From positions 1 to 27,075 of the forward strand of contig LSSL01007666.1 of assembly GCA_001953115.1 (NCBI GenBank): a stretch of DNA of 27,075 nt, given 5' to 3'. The position numbers and the translations under genes are program-made. How positions within the stretch are numbered: the first letter of the stretch is position 1; each line of letters begins with the position of its first letter. This document shows, in pieces, positions 1 to 12,100 of this stretch. The DNA comes from Smittium mucronatum (taxonomy: Eukaryota > Kickxellomycota > Harpellomycetes > Harpellales > Legeriomycetaceae). Under the pieces are notes generated by a model that searched no databases, had not been told where the DNA came from, and saw only the letters and a list, made by a program, of their open reading frames with translations.

Positions 1-348
1 TATTGTAAAAACATGGATCATTGGAAGTCTGAGTGCCCGGAGCTTAAAAAAAGGAGCGAATCATCGATTAATGATAAAATTAATTTGATTCCGACAAAAT
101 TCAACGGTCCAATCACTTCGATAAAAGAAACTGAGAAGGTAATTCAACGCAGGAAAGGAACGACCGGTCAAAAGACCGTCCACAAAAATCAGAAAAATCA
201 AAATTTCGGAATCAAATTTAATGAAAAATATTATAAAAAGAGTACCATAATAAACCCCGAAAACGAAAAAAATGAGGATATCTCAGGAAGTTCAGAGAAC
301 GATGAAATGACAATCGAGGAAAAAAAAACTTCTGGTATAATAAATTAG
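1..348 (+). pseudogene. LINE ORF1-like fragment with the end of a CCHC zinc knuckle
   Basis: The frame is open from base 1 to the stop at 346-348, so the true start lies upstream; the Met at 13 is internal to the zinc knuckle. Cys (4-6), His (19-21) and Cys (34-36) give C-x4-H-x4-C, the second half of a retroelement C-x2-C-x4-H-x4-C knuckle; the first Cys is off the edge. The rest is a Lys/Asn/Glu-rich basic tail without a recognisable fold. In LINEs and Gag proteins such knuckles bind the element's RNA and act as nucleic-acid chaperones. The ending may be a premature stop, because protein-like reading continues at once in a second frame from 348. Identity as ORF1 rests on the knuckle plus its position before endonuclease and RT. 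Confidence 0.7.
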
Positions 349-1054
349 TTGACACTATGATTAATAATATTCCTAATAAACCTGAGGTTACTCAATGAAA
401 ACACCTGAAAAATGTTATATCTCAAAGCCACGAAATATTTAACGAAAAAATCCTTATAACTGAATAAAATAACACAAAGACTGCATCTTCTTGTATAGAT
501 TACGAAATGATGATCAACTCGTCTAACACATTGGAAGCAGTTGACAGAAATTCGAGCCCAGCTATAAAGAATGAAAAGGACTTCAATATTAAAGATAATA
601 TAGACACCTAAATGCCGTGTTCATCTGAACTTGATGTAGATGAAAATTTTGATTGAATAAAAACAGTTTTATGATTGGGTTGAAACCACATAAATATTAT
701 GATTTAAATGCATCGTTAAAACCTAATGACATTACGTACAGAACAATTTTAACAAAAAGAGTAGACAAACTACTCATACTCAATGTACAAGAACTAAAAA
801 ACCAAACTGTAATAAACCATATTACCAATAATTCTTTGAGGGAAGATAAATTTACAGTTAAAAAATTAAAACAGCGCAACGGCCAATAGCATCACGATAT
901 TTGGTCGTGTGGCCACAAAAAAATAAATTTACGATCTAATGAAATTGAAAAAATTGAAAAATCTCTACATGACAAAACTCGATGGGAAAAAAATAAAAAG
1001 TTTCGATCCGAGAATTCCATGGTGCAAATCATCAAAATGGAAATTTGATGAATA
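348..1054 (+). pseudogene. Broken LINE coding stretch between zinc knuckle and endonuclease
   Basis: From 348 to about 654 one frame reads as acidic, Ser/Asn-rich protein broken by four stops. From 653 the reading moves to the frame later used by the endonuclease, with stops at 887-889 and just before 1055. The second part includes HHDIWSCGHKK after 890, a His/Cys cluster that could be a worn zinc-binding site, but this is only a resemblance. The continuous protein-like texture and the shared frame with the endonuclease suggest the end of ORF1 and the N-terminal part of ORF2, both decayed. The open stretch on the opposite strand at 892-1101 is a shadow. Confidence 0.45.
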
Positions 1055-1802
1055 ATGATATATCGAATAATGAAAAAAAATGATATAAGACCCAAATTCA
1101 ATGCCCCAAATTATGGGCTCAATAATAAGCTCAGAATTATGACATTTAATGTCAGGGGGTTAAAAAATTCCGGAGAAGAGCTTGAGCATTACCTCATCTC
1201 TGCTAAGCCAGATATTCTGGCGCTCCAGGAAACCTTTTTAAACAAAAAAACATACAGATACATAATACCTTGGTACACCTGTATAGAGTCAAAATCAGAC
1301 TTAGCAAAGGGTGATAACGGGCTACTATTTGCTACTGGGGACAAATCAGGGCTATTAATTAATTAATATTTAGCTTCCCAAACATGGATATCTGGGATTA
1401 TAAGCGGAAAATACTCAAATGGAAAGACATTTGACACGCTTGTAACAGATGTACACATACCAAGCACTGGAATTATGTGCAAAAAATCCAAAGATGAAAT
1501 TTTCGGATTAGCCCAAATGGAAAAATCAAAATATAAAAAAAATTATCCTCGATTAATTTAATATGGACTCCCCAAAGGCAAGCCGGTTTATATCTAGGCT
1601 TAGGTTGAGACATCAATTGGCAGAAGTAACGAATTCACCAGGCTCTAGATATAATAATGGAGAAATTGGTCGCATGATCGACCATATATTTTACTCCGGA
1701 CTCAGCGGAAGAAAAAACTGGTGCAATTCCAACAAAAATCTCGACATTCTGACCATATTTCGATTAACGCTGAGTGGAATTTTGATGCACTTATAATTCC
1801 AG
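1055..1802 (+). pseudogene. LINE APE-type endonuclease domain, broken
   Basis: This domain nicks target DNA so that reverse transcription can be primed there. The start reads MTFNVRGLKN, with the catalytic-type Asn at 1148-1150, followed by PDILALQET, with the metal-binding Glu at 1229-1231: the first two blocks of the exonuclease-endonuclease-phosphatase fold. An in-frame stop at 1364-1366 interrupts it, then the same frame runs to 1561 (VTDVHIPST). The reading then moves to the frame ending at 1796. There LDxFNMDS, with a stop in place of one residue, stands where the GDFN motif belongs, and GRMIDHIFYSG follows. The last catalytic block, SDHISI, is at 1748-1765, back in the first frame. So all four blocks can be found but at least two frame changes and two stops separate them. 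Confidence 0.8.
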
Positions 1803-2253
1803 CCTAAAAAATCAAAATTAACGCAAATCGAATTCTATTGACCGCCGACAAATTAATCAATAGTAACAGATTTAGATTATTAATTGATGCTTATATGGAT
1901 CTAAATCAGCTTTCTGAAGGTCTTATTGATACTGTATAGACAGAATCGAAGCGGCTTCAGGTCACTACTACTGCTACCGAGGTTTTTCAAAAACTCTGCC
2001 CAAAAAAACGATTTCTACAACCAAAAAACGTAGGAATAGATTTAGAGATTATTGGCTTGGATAAATCGACAAAATCTACTACATAATTGCCATTTCGAAC
2101 GCGATTAAAATAATAAAATCTGACCGGAAAATTTACTAAGATAAAAAAATGAAATTACTATACGATCAAATTATCACTAATGATTCCAGAAATTACTGGA
2201 TAAAAATTTAATCATACACTGGGAACACGCTCAGGAGCAATTCAGACTGCCCG
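1803..2253 (+). other. LINE linker region, decayed
   Basis: This lies between endonuclease and reverse transcriptase. Short protein-like runs occur in different frames, for example RNRFRDYWLG near 2030-2062, a basic and aromatic run of the sort seen in LINE linkers, but stops are frequent and no domain can be named. It is assigned to the LINE by position and by its G+C level. Confidence 0.5.
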
Positions 2254-3279
2254 GTGTATGATAAAAATAAAAATATTATAACTGAAAAAAACAAAAAGCT
2301 TGAAATTTGCAATAATTATTTTGGTGAACTGGCCAATGATTCTACTGGGAATAGACACAGTGCTACTAAGAGGGAATCACTGCTAATTATCGACTGCGAC
2401 TACTTCCCAGAGTGCGAAATTAACATCAAATGGTCTGATATCACCATGGCATTAAATGATACACCTAATATTAAGACTCCTGGCTCTAATGGAATACCCA
2501 GTGAGGTATGGAAACTGGTGTTCTACGAAAAAATTCCAGAGTCAAAAATGGCAAAAATTATTTTCAAAATCATCAATATTATGTTTAATTTTGGGGAAAT
2601 CCCAACTAATATGGACACTAGTATAGTAGTTTCGATCCCTAAAAAGAGAGATATGAAAGACCCCGATAATTATCGAGGAATTTCGCTGATTCCAACCCTT
2701 TCGAAGCTATTATCAAAAATAATAGCTACCAAATTGGCACAAACCGATAAGAAATACGAAATTCTAGTCAAAGAACAAGCCAGATTCTGAAATTTCTCGG
2801 CGAAGAAAAATAAAAAATTTAAAAACTTTCATATGCTATATCGACTATAGCAAAGTTCAAGACTGAGTGCCCCAAACCGCACTGCTGTACAAACTGAAGG
2901 TCATTGGGATTGTAGGGAAGTTACTCAACGCTGTATGGAGCCTGTACAGGTAACCAAAAATAGCTGTTAGGATTGGAGATTATGTCTCTAAACCTCTGAG
3001 TATCTATGTGGGCTGCGACAGGGCTACCCAGCCTCACCAATACTCTTCGATTTTTATATCAACGACCTTTTCAATAGTATTCAAGGTGTATATGTCCCTG
3101 GACTCACCTCTAGGATACCTGGGCTGCTCTTTGCCGATGATGCCGTGCTATTGGCCGAATCTGAGCCCGATATGAAAATTGAATTAAATAAAATTACTGA
3201 TAGGTTGGACACATGGGAAATGATCGTGACCCCATCAAATTTCGGTTTAGTATATGACTCCAGTCATCAGATCGTCTAA
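2254..3279 (+). pseudogene. LINE reverse transcriptase domain, broken
   Basis: The domain copies element RNA into DNA at the nicked target. Motifs in order: TPGSNGIPSEVWK from 2476 (Asn where the family usually has Asp in PGxDG); SIVVSIPKKRDMKDPDNYRG in the open frame ending at 2790; EQARF followed by a stop where EQxGF is expected. Motif A is CYIDYSKVQD at 2834-2863 with catalytic-type Asp at 2843-2845, but in another frame and followed by a stop. Motif B is GLRQGYPASPILF from 3010. Motif C is FADDAVLLAES from 3130, with the Asp pair at 3136-3141. Motifs B and C return to the first frame. No single frame links A to B and C, so this copy is inactive as it stands, although each catalytic residue survives at the DNA level. 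Confidence 0.9.
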
Positions 3280-3780
3280 CCTGATAATTCTTTATGGAAA
3301 AATCCCAAATACTTATCATTATATATATTTGGGGTACATAATTAATTAATAATGAGGCGTTTCTGGGGCAATAAATAATAAATAACCAAAGTCAATAAGT
3401 ATTATTATGCTGCATATAGCTCCCTGAAACATAGCGACATACCTGTTATCTTAAAAATAAAATACATAAATTTGGTTATTAGACCTATTGGTTGTTACGG
3501 GAAAGAGTCCCTTTGAATGATCGAAGCCTGATTAAAGCCGATAAAAACTGAAATCCACAAAGATATCCAACTATTTGCAAATTTGGGTCACTTTGCAGCC
3601 ATGAAACGAGTCTTAGCCGAACTTGAGATAAAAAATGTCTTCTTAAAAACCAAAAAATCTAAATAACGATAATATCATACATGCTCAAAATTAAAAACTT
3701 AGATTTGAGTTTTGATTATGCTGCCGTTCAAGACCACATTGGCCACCTGAATTAACGCAGATGTATGATTTATAAATAAA
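3280..3780 (+). pseudogene. LINE C-terminal (thumb and tail) region, broken
   Basis: After the RT palm, a shifted frame gives YIYLGYIIN near 3327-3350, close to the Y-x-YLG block that follows RT in LINEs. The main RT frame then resumes at 3382-3516 with VNKYYYAAYSSLKHS and later IPVILKIKYINLVI..PIGCYGKE, matching the usual IPxxLK...P..YGxE pattern. It resumes again at 3532-3666, ending in a basic helix-like run. From 3667 to about 3780 only short scraps remain. The 3' untranslated end and tail were not recognised. Confidence 0.65.
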
Positions 3781-6700
3781 AATTGTGATATAAATTCAAA
3801 ATGTGATACAAAAATCACCATAATTGAAAGTTAAAGTATAAATATCCGGTGTAAAATTAAAAAAATTTAATACGGATCAAAAATTTGGAGAAAATTGTGA
3901 CAGGGTAAAAATCGAACTTTTTCAAACTTATCTTATGTTTAGACTTAAGGAAATTTAGAGAATTGGAATGGGAACATTCTAAATCGTCCAGAAACTATAA
4001 AATATAATATTTATAGACGAAAAAATATATAAAAAATTCCGTTTCTGTGAAATCAAGTTGCCTGAAACTTTCAACGACATTAAATTAAGACTCACCCAAT
4101 TCAATAGAAAGTAAAATATGATGATCGGAAAGTTCATATCTGCACCAATCCTTTCTTGCATAAAAAATATTCCATATAATTTTTCTAAAATTATTTTTAT
4201 GTATAATTATAAAATGCACGTTGGGCGTAACCTAAAAATAATTCAAATCAGGCACAGTATGACACCTTTCTCATTGTTTTATTTATTTTTTTGGAAAAAG
4301 CTGAGATATTGATAGACATTTGCGTCTCCAAAACACTTAAATTTCAGACTTTAAGTAATTAAACTTACATTTAGAGCAAAAATCCTTAAATTTTATGTAA
4401 ATTTACTTTCCAGGGGGGAATTAAGAGATTTTTTTTCAAAAAAAAACCGACTTTTATAAATTTTTATTTAATTTAAAACTAATAATCCGTAAAAACAAAA
4501 AAAATATTCCTGTATCAATTACAATGATTTAGAATTTAAAATAGTACATTAAAGACATAAAACAATATAGATAATATAAATGTGAAATGGCGATGTACAA
4601 AATTATTTCTTCTTTGACTATACTCCCAAAAAAATTTCTAAGCTCATAAAGCGGATTTCAAAAATATTTGAATTCATTTATGGATCAATTTTCAATTTAT
4701 AAAAACCATTTTTAAAATTTTTAGTAATAACTACTGTAATTTTTTTTTCGAAAAATAGATATTAAGAAGTTATAGAATCACAAGACATTAATTCCTGTTA
4801 AAAACTGAATTTTAAAAGAAATTTAGCTCATTTAAATTTATTTTGTTATTAATTATTGATAATTTGACATTTTCAAGATCAATATTACTGGTATTCATCT
4901 AGATCAACTCTAAAATAAATAAAATTAATTTGTGATACCGAAAAAAAAAATTCACCACAAAAATACTTAGTTTTTAGATTTAATACAAATGCTATATTAA
5001 ATATCATAATCCATGAAAAAGTACAAAAAAAATTTAATTATCTTCATTAAATATATCTAGAATTTAAATTTGAGTTTTATTAAGTTTAATGCAATAAATC
5101 TTTGCTTCTTTTTTTTATATTTACTTATCTAATTTTTTTTATTATAATGACATTCCTTCCTAAAAAAAAATTTCATACATTATTTCAGACTTAAAAGGAT
5201 GATTTAGACTGAATCAATGTCAAAAAATTATTTGATGGCATAAAAAAGATATATTTTATTTAACTAAATTAATTTAACAGTTAATATCTAAGTTAGTTTA
5301 GAAAGCATTATAAACAATGTTTTTTTACACAACTTATATCAAATCTAACTCCAATCCCCAAAATTTGTTTTTAGAGTCATTTTTTACCACTAAAATATTT
5401 AATTAATTTATAAAAGCTTTCAAATTTGATATAAATAAGGTATTATTTATGTAATTCAATAAATTTCCCCAAAACTTATTTTTTGAATATTGATTTTTGC
5501 TTTAGATTTATAAGAAATAAATTTGCGTAAATCTTTTATATATAATAAAACATAATTAAACCCTAAATTATCTTCAAATAACGCCATTTGGCTTTATATT
5601 AAAAAATTTATAACTGCGTTTAGCTTCTATTGAGTGGAATTAGGCTCGTCTTTTTGAAGCTAATTTTTTTTAAAAAAAGAATAATGGGATAAGTTAAATA
5701 GCAAATTATTTAAAATACGTATTTAGAATTGAAATTTTTATTTTTGATTTAATTATATAATCATTTATTTTTATTACCAATTTTAACATATATTATATCA
5801 TTTAAACCCAAGTTAATATAGTAAATAAGTAATGAATTAAAATAAATTATTTCTCTAGGATTATTAATTTATTGCAAGTCTTTATGGAATTTTTTTATGG
5901 CTGATAAGATTTATTTCATGTTAATTATATAATTTTTATCCATATGATTTTAAATTATAATAATTTCAAATAAAAAATGTGTTATGGTTGTCTTTTAATA
6001 TAAAAAATCGGAAGCATAATTTTGTAATTCTTAAAAATATGTCTATAAAAGGTAAAAATTTGGTCAAAAATCTTTTCAATATATAAATAATATTAAAAAA
6101 AAGACATCTTATTTATTTATCCATAATTTTATTGAATTTAATTTACGATTTGTTGATAATGTCAACAAATATTATAAAATAGTTAAAACTTATTTTTTTG
6201 TAGAAAGTGGCCGTTTTTTTTATAGAAATATATATTTTACAATTCGATATTTTCAAAAAATATTTTAAAACTGATTACATTTAAAATTTGGAATTATTTG
6301 ATGGAAAGATTATTATAATTTTATCTATCTTGTAGTTGTAAGTTTTTTTTGGTGTTTTATGGGTAAGTTTAATCTTATTAATTTTTTAAAAAAATTTCCT
6401 TTATTAATTATCAGCAAATATATATAAACGTGGAAAAATTAATCAAATTTTCCTGAAAGAGAGATTTTTCATTTTCTTGTGAATTATGCCCAGTGAAAAA
6501 AATATTATTTTTTTTAGTGAAAATTTTTGGATTTTTTCAGGTAATATCCTGTGAATATAGATAAACGTGTAAGTCTCATTTTATTGAAAATATTAATATA
6601 TTTGGATTTTGTTTATTAATATTAATTTGAACATTAATTACTAATTTATTAAAATTCATAACTTGAATAGAGCTGGAATAAGATTTTTGAAAAAAAATTT

Positions 6701-6894
6701 AGGCGAACTCACGCTATTTAAAGCTATCCTTATTGTTTATTAATTGGAATAAAAAATAAATTGAAAATTTAGCCCTTCTATTTTGGAAACATAACTGAAA
6801 AATTAAGATATCAAACTAGAAAATAATTTTTTTCTAAAACAGAGATGGGAAGATAGAGAGAAATTATTCAAAAAATAAATCTAAAAAATTTAAT
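3781..6894. other. A/T-rich desert, no gene seen
   Basis: G+C drops sharply after the LINE. Both strands are dense in stops; open frames of about 60 codons at 3979-4161 (minus) and 4118-4312 (plus) partly overlap each other and show no motif, so I treat them as chance. I see A/T homopolymers but no tandem array, tRNA or intact element. Confidence 0.6.
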
Positions 6895-7131
6895 TTTGAT
6901 TTTTGTACTAATAAAGAATATAACGTTACAGCAAATCTGGTGATTAAATCAATAAAAAATTCAAATAAAACCACTGGGATGAAGCCATCCCAAAAATACA
7001 ACCAAAAAATGATATTAAAAATTAAATATTGACTTCAATAATTTTTTACAGAATTTTCTACAATAAAATCCCAAGAAAATATAATAATAATTAAAAATGA
7101 TAAGAATAGTAAAAAAATAAATAGTAAGTAG
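6895..7131 (+). pseudogene. Ancient A/T-eroded trace of LINE reverse transcriptase fingers
   Basis: The frame from about 6901 to the stop at 7030-7032 reads ANLVIKSIKNSNKTTGMKP (from 6931), which resembles the LINE run ending in the K-x-PG-x-DG block. A neighbouring frame from 7026 then gives ILTSIIFYRIFYNKIPRKY, like the following 'FN...IPxxW' helix. From 7081 the first frame gives IIIIKNDKNSKKIN, like the 'I-I-P-I-x-K-K-G-D-K' strand. Three family blocks in the right order and spacing are unlikely to be accidental, but each is weak alone and codons have drifted to Lys, Asn and Ile. No motif A or FADD box was found downstream. Confidence 0.42.
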
Positions 7132-7513
7132 CTAATAGATCTAAAATAAATGAAATGAAATTACTAGAAGACCCAAAAAAATTTCTTTTCACACATTTCA
7201 ACTTTACGGTTTATTTACTTAACATTATTTTATAATCTCAAATTTTTTTTTAAAAAACATAATCGGTTAAAATATAGTAGAAGTACAAAAATAATCTGCA
7301 AAATAAAAAAATAAAAATTTCTAAGACATGAAAAAAAAAGTAATTTTTTTTTCAAAATAATACATTTTTCAACCCGAATGATAAAAAAGCCGTTTTTTAA
7401 TACCAATAATCATTCGTTATTTTCATTAATTTTTAAAAATAGATAGAGCTCAGCCTATAATGTAAATCTATAAAATATAAATAATATTGTAAAATTAAAT
7501 TTCCTTTCAAGCC

Positions 7514-7531
7514 CCCCATTAAAGGATGGGG
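7514..7531. other. G+C-rich hairpin in A/T DNA
   Basis: CCCCAT at 7514-7519 pairs with ATGGGG at 7526-7531 around the loop TAAAGG. It stands out because the bases around it are almost all A/T. No function is evident; it could be the remnant of a mobile-element end. Confidence 0.4.
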
Positions 7532-7897
7532 ATTTATATATACATAAAGTGATAATAATAAACTAAGGGAGACAATAAATTAGCTTTTTAAAAAATAAAG
7601 AATCATATTTCTGAAAATAAAATAAAATAAATAATATCTAAAAATTTTGAAATTGGAAAACTAAAATGAAAACTAAAATAAAAAAACTTGATTTTAATAT
7701 TATAAAAAATATATGACATAAATTTTGGATATATTATTAAGTTATAAGACTGATTAATGATTTCTGGGGTCACTTAAGTTCTGAATAAGAGCTTTAAAAC
7801 TACCCTAAATTGGAGAAGAAATGTGAAAGAAATAATCAAAATTTATGATAAGAATATAATTATTACAATTTTATGGTTGCAACTGTATGATATTAGT

Positions 7898-7990
7898 TTG
7901 ATATCACTAAGATATTAAAATATGATTTTATTTGATATCACTAATATATGAAAATATTATTTTATTTGATATCACTAATATAAGAAAAAA
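7898..7990. repeat. 34-bp tandem repeat, about 2.7 copies
   Basis: The string TTGATATCACTAA recurs at 7898, 7932 and 7966, exactly 34 bp apart. The first and second units differ at several bases after the shared start, the second and third are closer, and the third is cut short. It is a short minisatellite with no coding sense. Confidence 0.8.
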
Positions 7991-9082
7991 AATGGGCGTA
8001 TATAAAACCGTTAATGTGTTGTAAATTTATTTTTAAACTCAAAAAAATCAATTTTTAATTGGATAAAAATCCGAAAAAAAAATTCTCACGTGATAATAAC
8101 TGGTACAAGACAAAAAATCTCTAAAATCCTGATTTTTTGATAAATCCAATTCTAAAATTAATTCTTATTTTTTTCATATACATTAAATTATGCTTGGGAT
8201 CTCCTAGAACAAAAAAAAAATTTCTTATAAACTAGTGCTGGAAAAATTTATCTTTATGTTCATAATTTCTTGGTAACTAGACAAAAAAATAAAAATACTT
8301 ATCGATCAACTAACAATTTATTATAAATTTGGCTAATTTTTGGATAAAATCAATTGATTATAAGAAAGAAATTGGAAATTTGGGACCATATACCCATAAA
8401 AACGATTTTTTTTTTTGGAAACTTGAAAAATATATATATAATTTATTTTTAATTGAAACTAACTCACTTTTCTGTCAAAAAATTGGTCTTTCATAATATT
8501 AAATATGTTCTAAATTTCTTTAGAACGGATATAAATTAATTTTTAGAGGGAAATGAAGGTAATTTATACTCAAAATCAAAATAAATTTGATTAAAAGTGG
8601 TTTTAAACAATAAAATTTTAAAGCCCTAAAAAAATATTCCATCGAAAAATCCAATTTTATATTGTAAAAATTTTACAGATAGATATTTATGAGATCCAAT
8701 TCAGCAATACCTTAAAAAAACACATTTAATCGAAAACATTACAATACATATCTTACCGATTTAATAAAGTTAACCATAAATAAAAAAATTTGTAAATAAT
8801 ATCTCCAGATAATAATTTAGATTCTTTAATCGTACACTGTCAGTGCACCAAATATTTTCTTGTAATACCCAATTTAAAAATACTAATATTAATTTTAAAG
8901 TTAAAAAATAAAGGAATTAAATACGTTATTAATGTCTTCACTTTTATATAAAAAAAAAAAAAAAAAAAGCCTGAAATAGCAGCTGTTCCTATTTTTAGAA
9001 TCAATTATTTCCACTGAAAGTGATTATTTTTCAGAGTTTTATGTAAATTTATACTCAAATTATATCTTTTTATTATTATTAA

Positions 9083-9190
9083 CCGAATGAAAATACCTCA
9101 GGTATAGACGGAAATCAGGATATAATCAAATTTATGTTAGAAGAAAGTTATCATTTAACAATACTTTCAAAATATATCTATATATTATAA
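9083..9190 (+). pseudogene. Short trace of LINE reverse transcriptase fingers
   Basis: A 35-codon open frame, bounded by a stop on each side, begins PNENTSGIDGNQDIIKFMLE. This has the form of the LINE block 'N-K-x-x-G-x-D-G-x...I-I-K', with GIDG kept, followed by a helix-like hydrophobic run (ILSKYIYIL). Flanking DNA has decayed to A/T and the next family blocks were not found. It is probably a different and older insertion than the LINE at the window start, since that copy reads GSNG at the same site. Confidence 0.42.
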
Positions 9191-12100
9191 GTCTTGTAAA
9201 ATTACGAAAATTTTTAGAATTTTGAACACCATTATGCGATTTCCCTACCTTTAAAATTATATATGAATAAACTATATAATTTTATATTGAATATAAACCG
9301 TATTCAACAAATAAGATGCCACTTTAATAGATATTGGATGCATAAGCATAATTTTTTTATTTAAATTATAAGCAAATAACGATCCAGTATCAGAAAAATT
9401 CAAATATCTGCTATTAAATTGGCTTCATTTTTAAATAAAGCATAAATAAATAAAACGTCATCTGGAAGCAAATTATCTATATTATCCACAAAAATAAAAT
9501 AAAAACATATCCTTTTATTTTATTGATTTTTAAACTAATATAATTGGTGTTTGTGGTAAAAAAGCAACTTTTATCTGTTAGTCAGATGTATAAATTATTG
9601 TAAATAACTGTTAAAAACGGATTTAATATATTTGAAACCAATTAATAACCATGATTTTTTCATAGTGGATTTCGAAATCAAAAATTAAATTTCTTTATAT
9701 TTATGTAAACGCTAAATTCAAATTTTTCAAACAGAAGAAAAAATCAAGAGTTTCCAATGATGTTAACGGTATACTTTCAATTTATTAACAAGGATTATTG
9801 GCTGGATTTGAGTTTCAAATTAAATCAAAAATTAACATACCGAGTAGTCTGCTAAATATATCGGAGATAATTTTCAATTATTGCCATAAGTTTTAATGAA
9901 AAAAATACCGTTTTTAAATAATAATATATTTATAAATAAAATAAAAAATACCGTCAATGATAAATTCACATATTTGGGGTATTTTAAATTATAGAATTAT
10001 GTTCTTTTATATATCATAGTAAAAATATAAATTGTTGATAAAAGTTACACCCAAAGATTATATTTTTTTGTACATTACTTAAATTCTTAATATAAAAAAA
10101 TTAAAACATAATTATCATTACTGATAAAAATTCACTATTATGTTTGTAAGATCCGTAATATGATACAAATAGGTCTTGAATCTTCCGATGTAATATACAA
10201 AAACCGATTGGATTTATAGCATTTTAATTAAATTTCATAACCTTATAATCAGTAAAAAAAACAGGAAGTAAAATTTTACTTCTTGAAAACAAGTCCAGCT
10301 CACAACTATTATTATCAAAATTATCTCATAACAAAACTGACATAGCTATATTCAAAAATAAAATTTATAATATATGGGAATTTTCTGAGTTACTAAATGT
10401 CAAAAACATATTAATAAATCCAATTATAAAATTAATAATTAAAAATACAAACCACTGTAAGAGAGGGAAATAAAATTCTCAGATTGAAAAATTCACTAAT
10501 AGAATATGGCTTGGAAATTTTTGAAAAAATAAAAAGCAGAAATTTTTCGACTCTGATGCAGTAACTATGCCTGTTTGGATGGTTGCCTTACAAAACATCC
10601 AGCGTATATAAATCATTATCTTGTAAATTGCGATCTTTATTGATTTTTACATTCTGGTTATTAATTTTAAAAAACTGACGCAAAATCTTAAAATTAAAAA
10701 TGATAAAAAAATATATAAAGAGATAATAATTCGGATAATATTGAAATTTGTATAAGAAATTTGAAAAAACTACCTGATTATAAACAGGAAAATCTAATTT
10801 TGTTTTGCGGCTCTTTTTTTGAGGTATAAATAAAATAAAATTAAATTTACACCAAATTTAAGCTTATATAGTAGCATTTTTGTGGAAATATACAATGAAA
10901 TAATAGGTATTAGCGTTCATAGAACATTTAATATTTATTTGATTGTTTTATTCAATATTAGATTATAATTTTAATATAATATCCACTCATATGACTTATA
11001 GAGTCGCGGGGTTATTATTGAAAATTTTTTATAAAATTTTCAATGATTTAGAATTTTCTTAAAAAAATTTACAAAAAAATGCATTTTATCAAAATTTCTG
11101 ATAAAATAGAAGTAAATTATTTACTAATTTAAAAGGGGTATAAAAATGTATTTTTTTACTTCTAAAAATGGAGAAAATGATTAAAATTTTATTTTATAGT
11201 TTTTATTAATAAAGTTAAATTTAATAATAATTGAAAATACTTATTTTTTAAAAAAATTTATATGTAACTGGGCTTTTTTTCAATTTTAATATATTTTTAA
11301 AAAATTTCAATTTTTTAAGGGTTAAAAATTTTTTTCCCAATTTTTTTGACATCAAGAAAAAGATGGTCGATCTGTTTTTATTACGTGGATTTGATTTATA
11401 AGTGGGATTAGTACTTATAGGAGAATATAATCCCGATTTGGATTCAATCTGATTTAATTTAAAGAGAAGCTTATTTGATATTATCAACTTTATTCAGAAA
11501 ATATTAAAATAACTGAAATATAGATAAAACATTATAAATTTTTATTTTTTCAAATTATTTATGCCTAATCTCTTTAAATTTTTATTATTATTTATTTCTA
11601 ATAATAAAAAAGAATCCATTGAAAATAATTATACACTTATTTCTGAAATACTTTTAAATAATGAAATTTATTGTTTAGGCTATTTTAACAAATTTTCTTT
11701 TTTGACTGTAAGACATATTTATTTATAAATGTTTTTTTCGATACAGTTTGAGTAAGACAAGGTTAGTTGTTTTTTTTTTAAGCAAGTATTAGATTTTTTT
11801 CTAATATAAATGACTATCATATTTTCATAAATGTAAAATAATATAGTTCTATGATTGATATTTTATTTTAATTGACGGCTTGATTTAAGCACTTTTTCTT
11901 CCTGTTTTCTTTAGATCCCTAATTTATTTTAACTTTGAAAAAATGAAAAAAAAGTTATATTTATATTTATTGTAATTTAAAAGTGAAATAGTAAAACTTT
12001 ATCACTTGGATTCAGTTTTTATGTATAATAAACTGTAAATTATTTTAGAAAGAATATTCACGTAAGTAGAAACTTTTTATTTTCATTAAATTTCCTATCA

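Larger units (their letters stand above)
1..3780 (+). mobile_element. Degenerate non-LTR retrotransposon (LINE), 5' end outside the window
   Basis: The order zinc knuckle, APE-type endonuclease, reverse transcriptase, LINE C-terminal region is that of an autonomous target-primed retrotransposon. All parts are readable on the plus strand but are spread over three frames and interrupted by several stops, so this copy cannot make the full proteins. Much of the second half stays in one frame (2254-2790, 2992-3279, 3382-3516, 3532-3666), while motif A of the RT lies in another. Base composition is visibly richer in G+C than the DNA after about 3780, which argues for a fairly recent insertion into A/T-rich DNA. 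The 3' limit is set by the loss of protein-like reading and the drop in G+C; no poly(A) tail or target duplication was found. I cannot assign the clade by eye. Confidence 0.88.
7132..9082. other. A/T-rich desert with small repeats
   Basis: There is no gene. Items visible: a C-run/G-run hairpin at 7514-7531, a 34-bp tandem repeat from 7898, a 17-base near-palindrome at 8832-8848 (CACTG-T-CAGTG core) and an uninterrupted run of 19 A at 8950-8968. The A run could be the tail of a plus-strand retroposed sequence, but nothing recognisable precedes it. Confidence 0.6.

Noticed and set aside
697..1101. Minus-strand frames at 697-879 and 892-1101
   Set aside because: They lie opposite decayed LINE coding sequence and have no motif; they are shadows.
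3979..4312. Two overlapping 60-codon frames after the LINE
   Set aside because: They overlap on opposite strands, show no motif and are of a length expected by chance in this amount of sequence.
7898..7990. Tandem repeat as a CRISPR-like array
   Set aside because: The units are directly adjacent with a 34-bp period and no unique spacers, and the context is eukaryotic.
8950..8968. A19 run as proof of a retroposed transcript
   Set aside because: No recognisable element precedes it and long A runs are common throughout this window.
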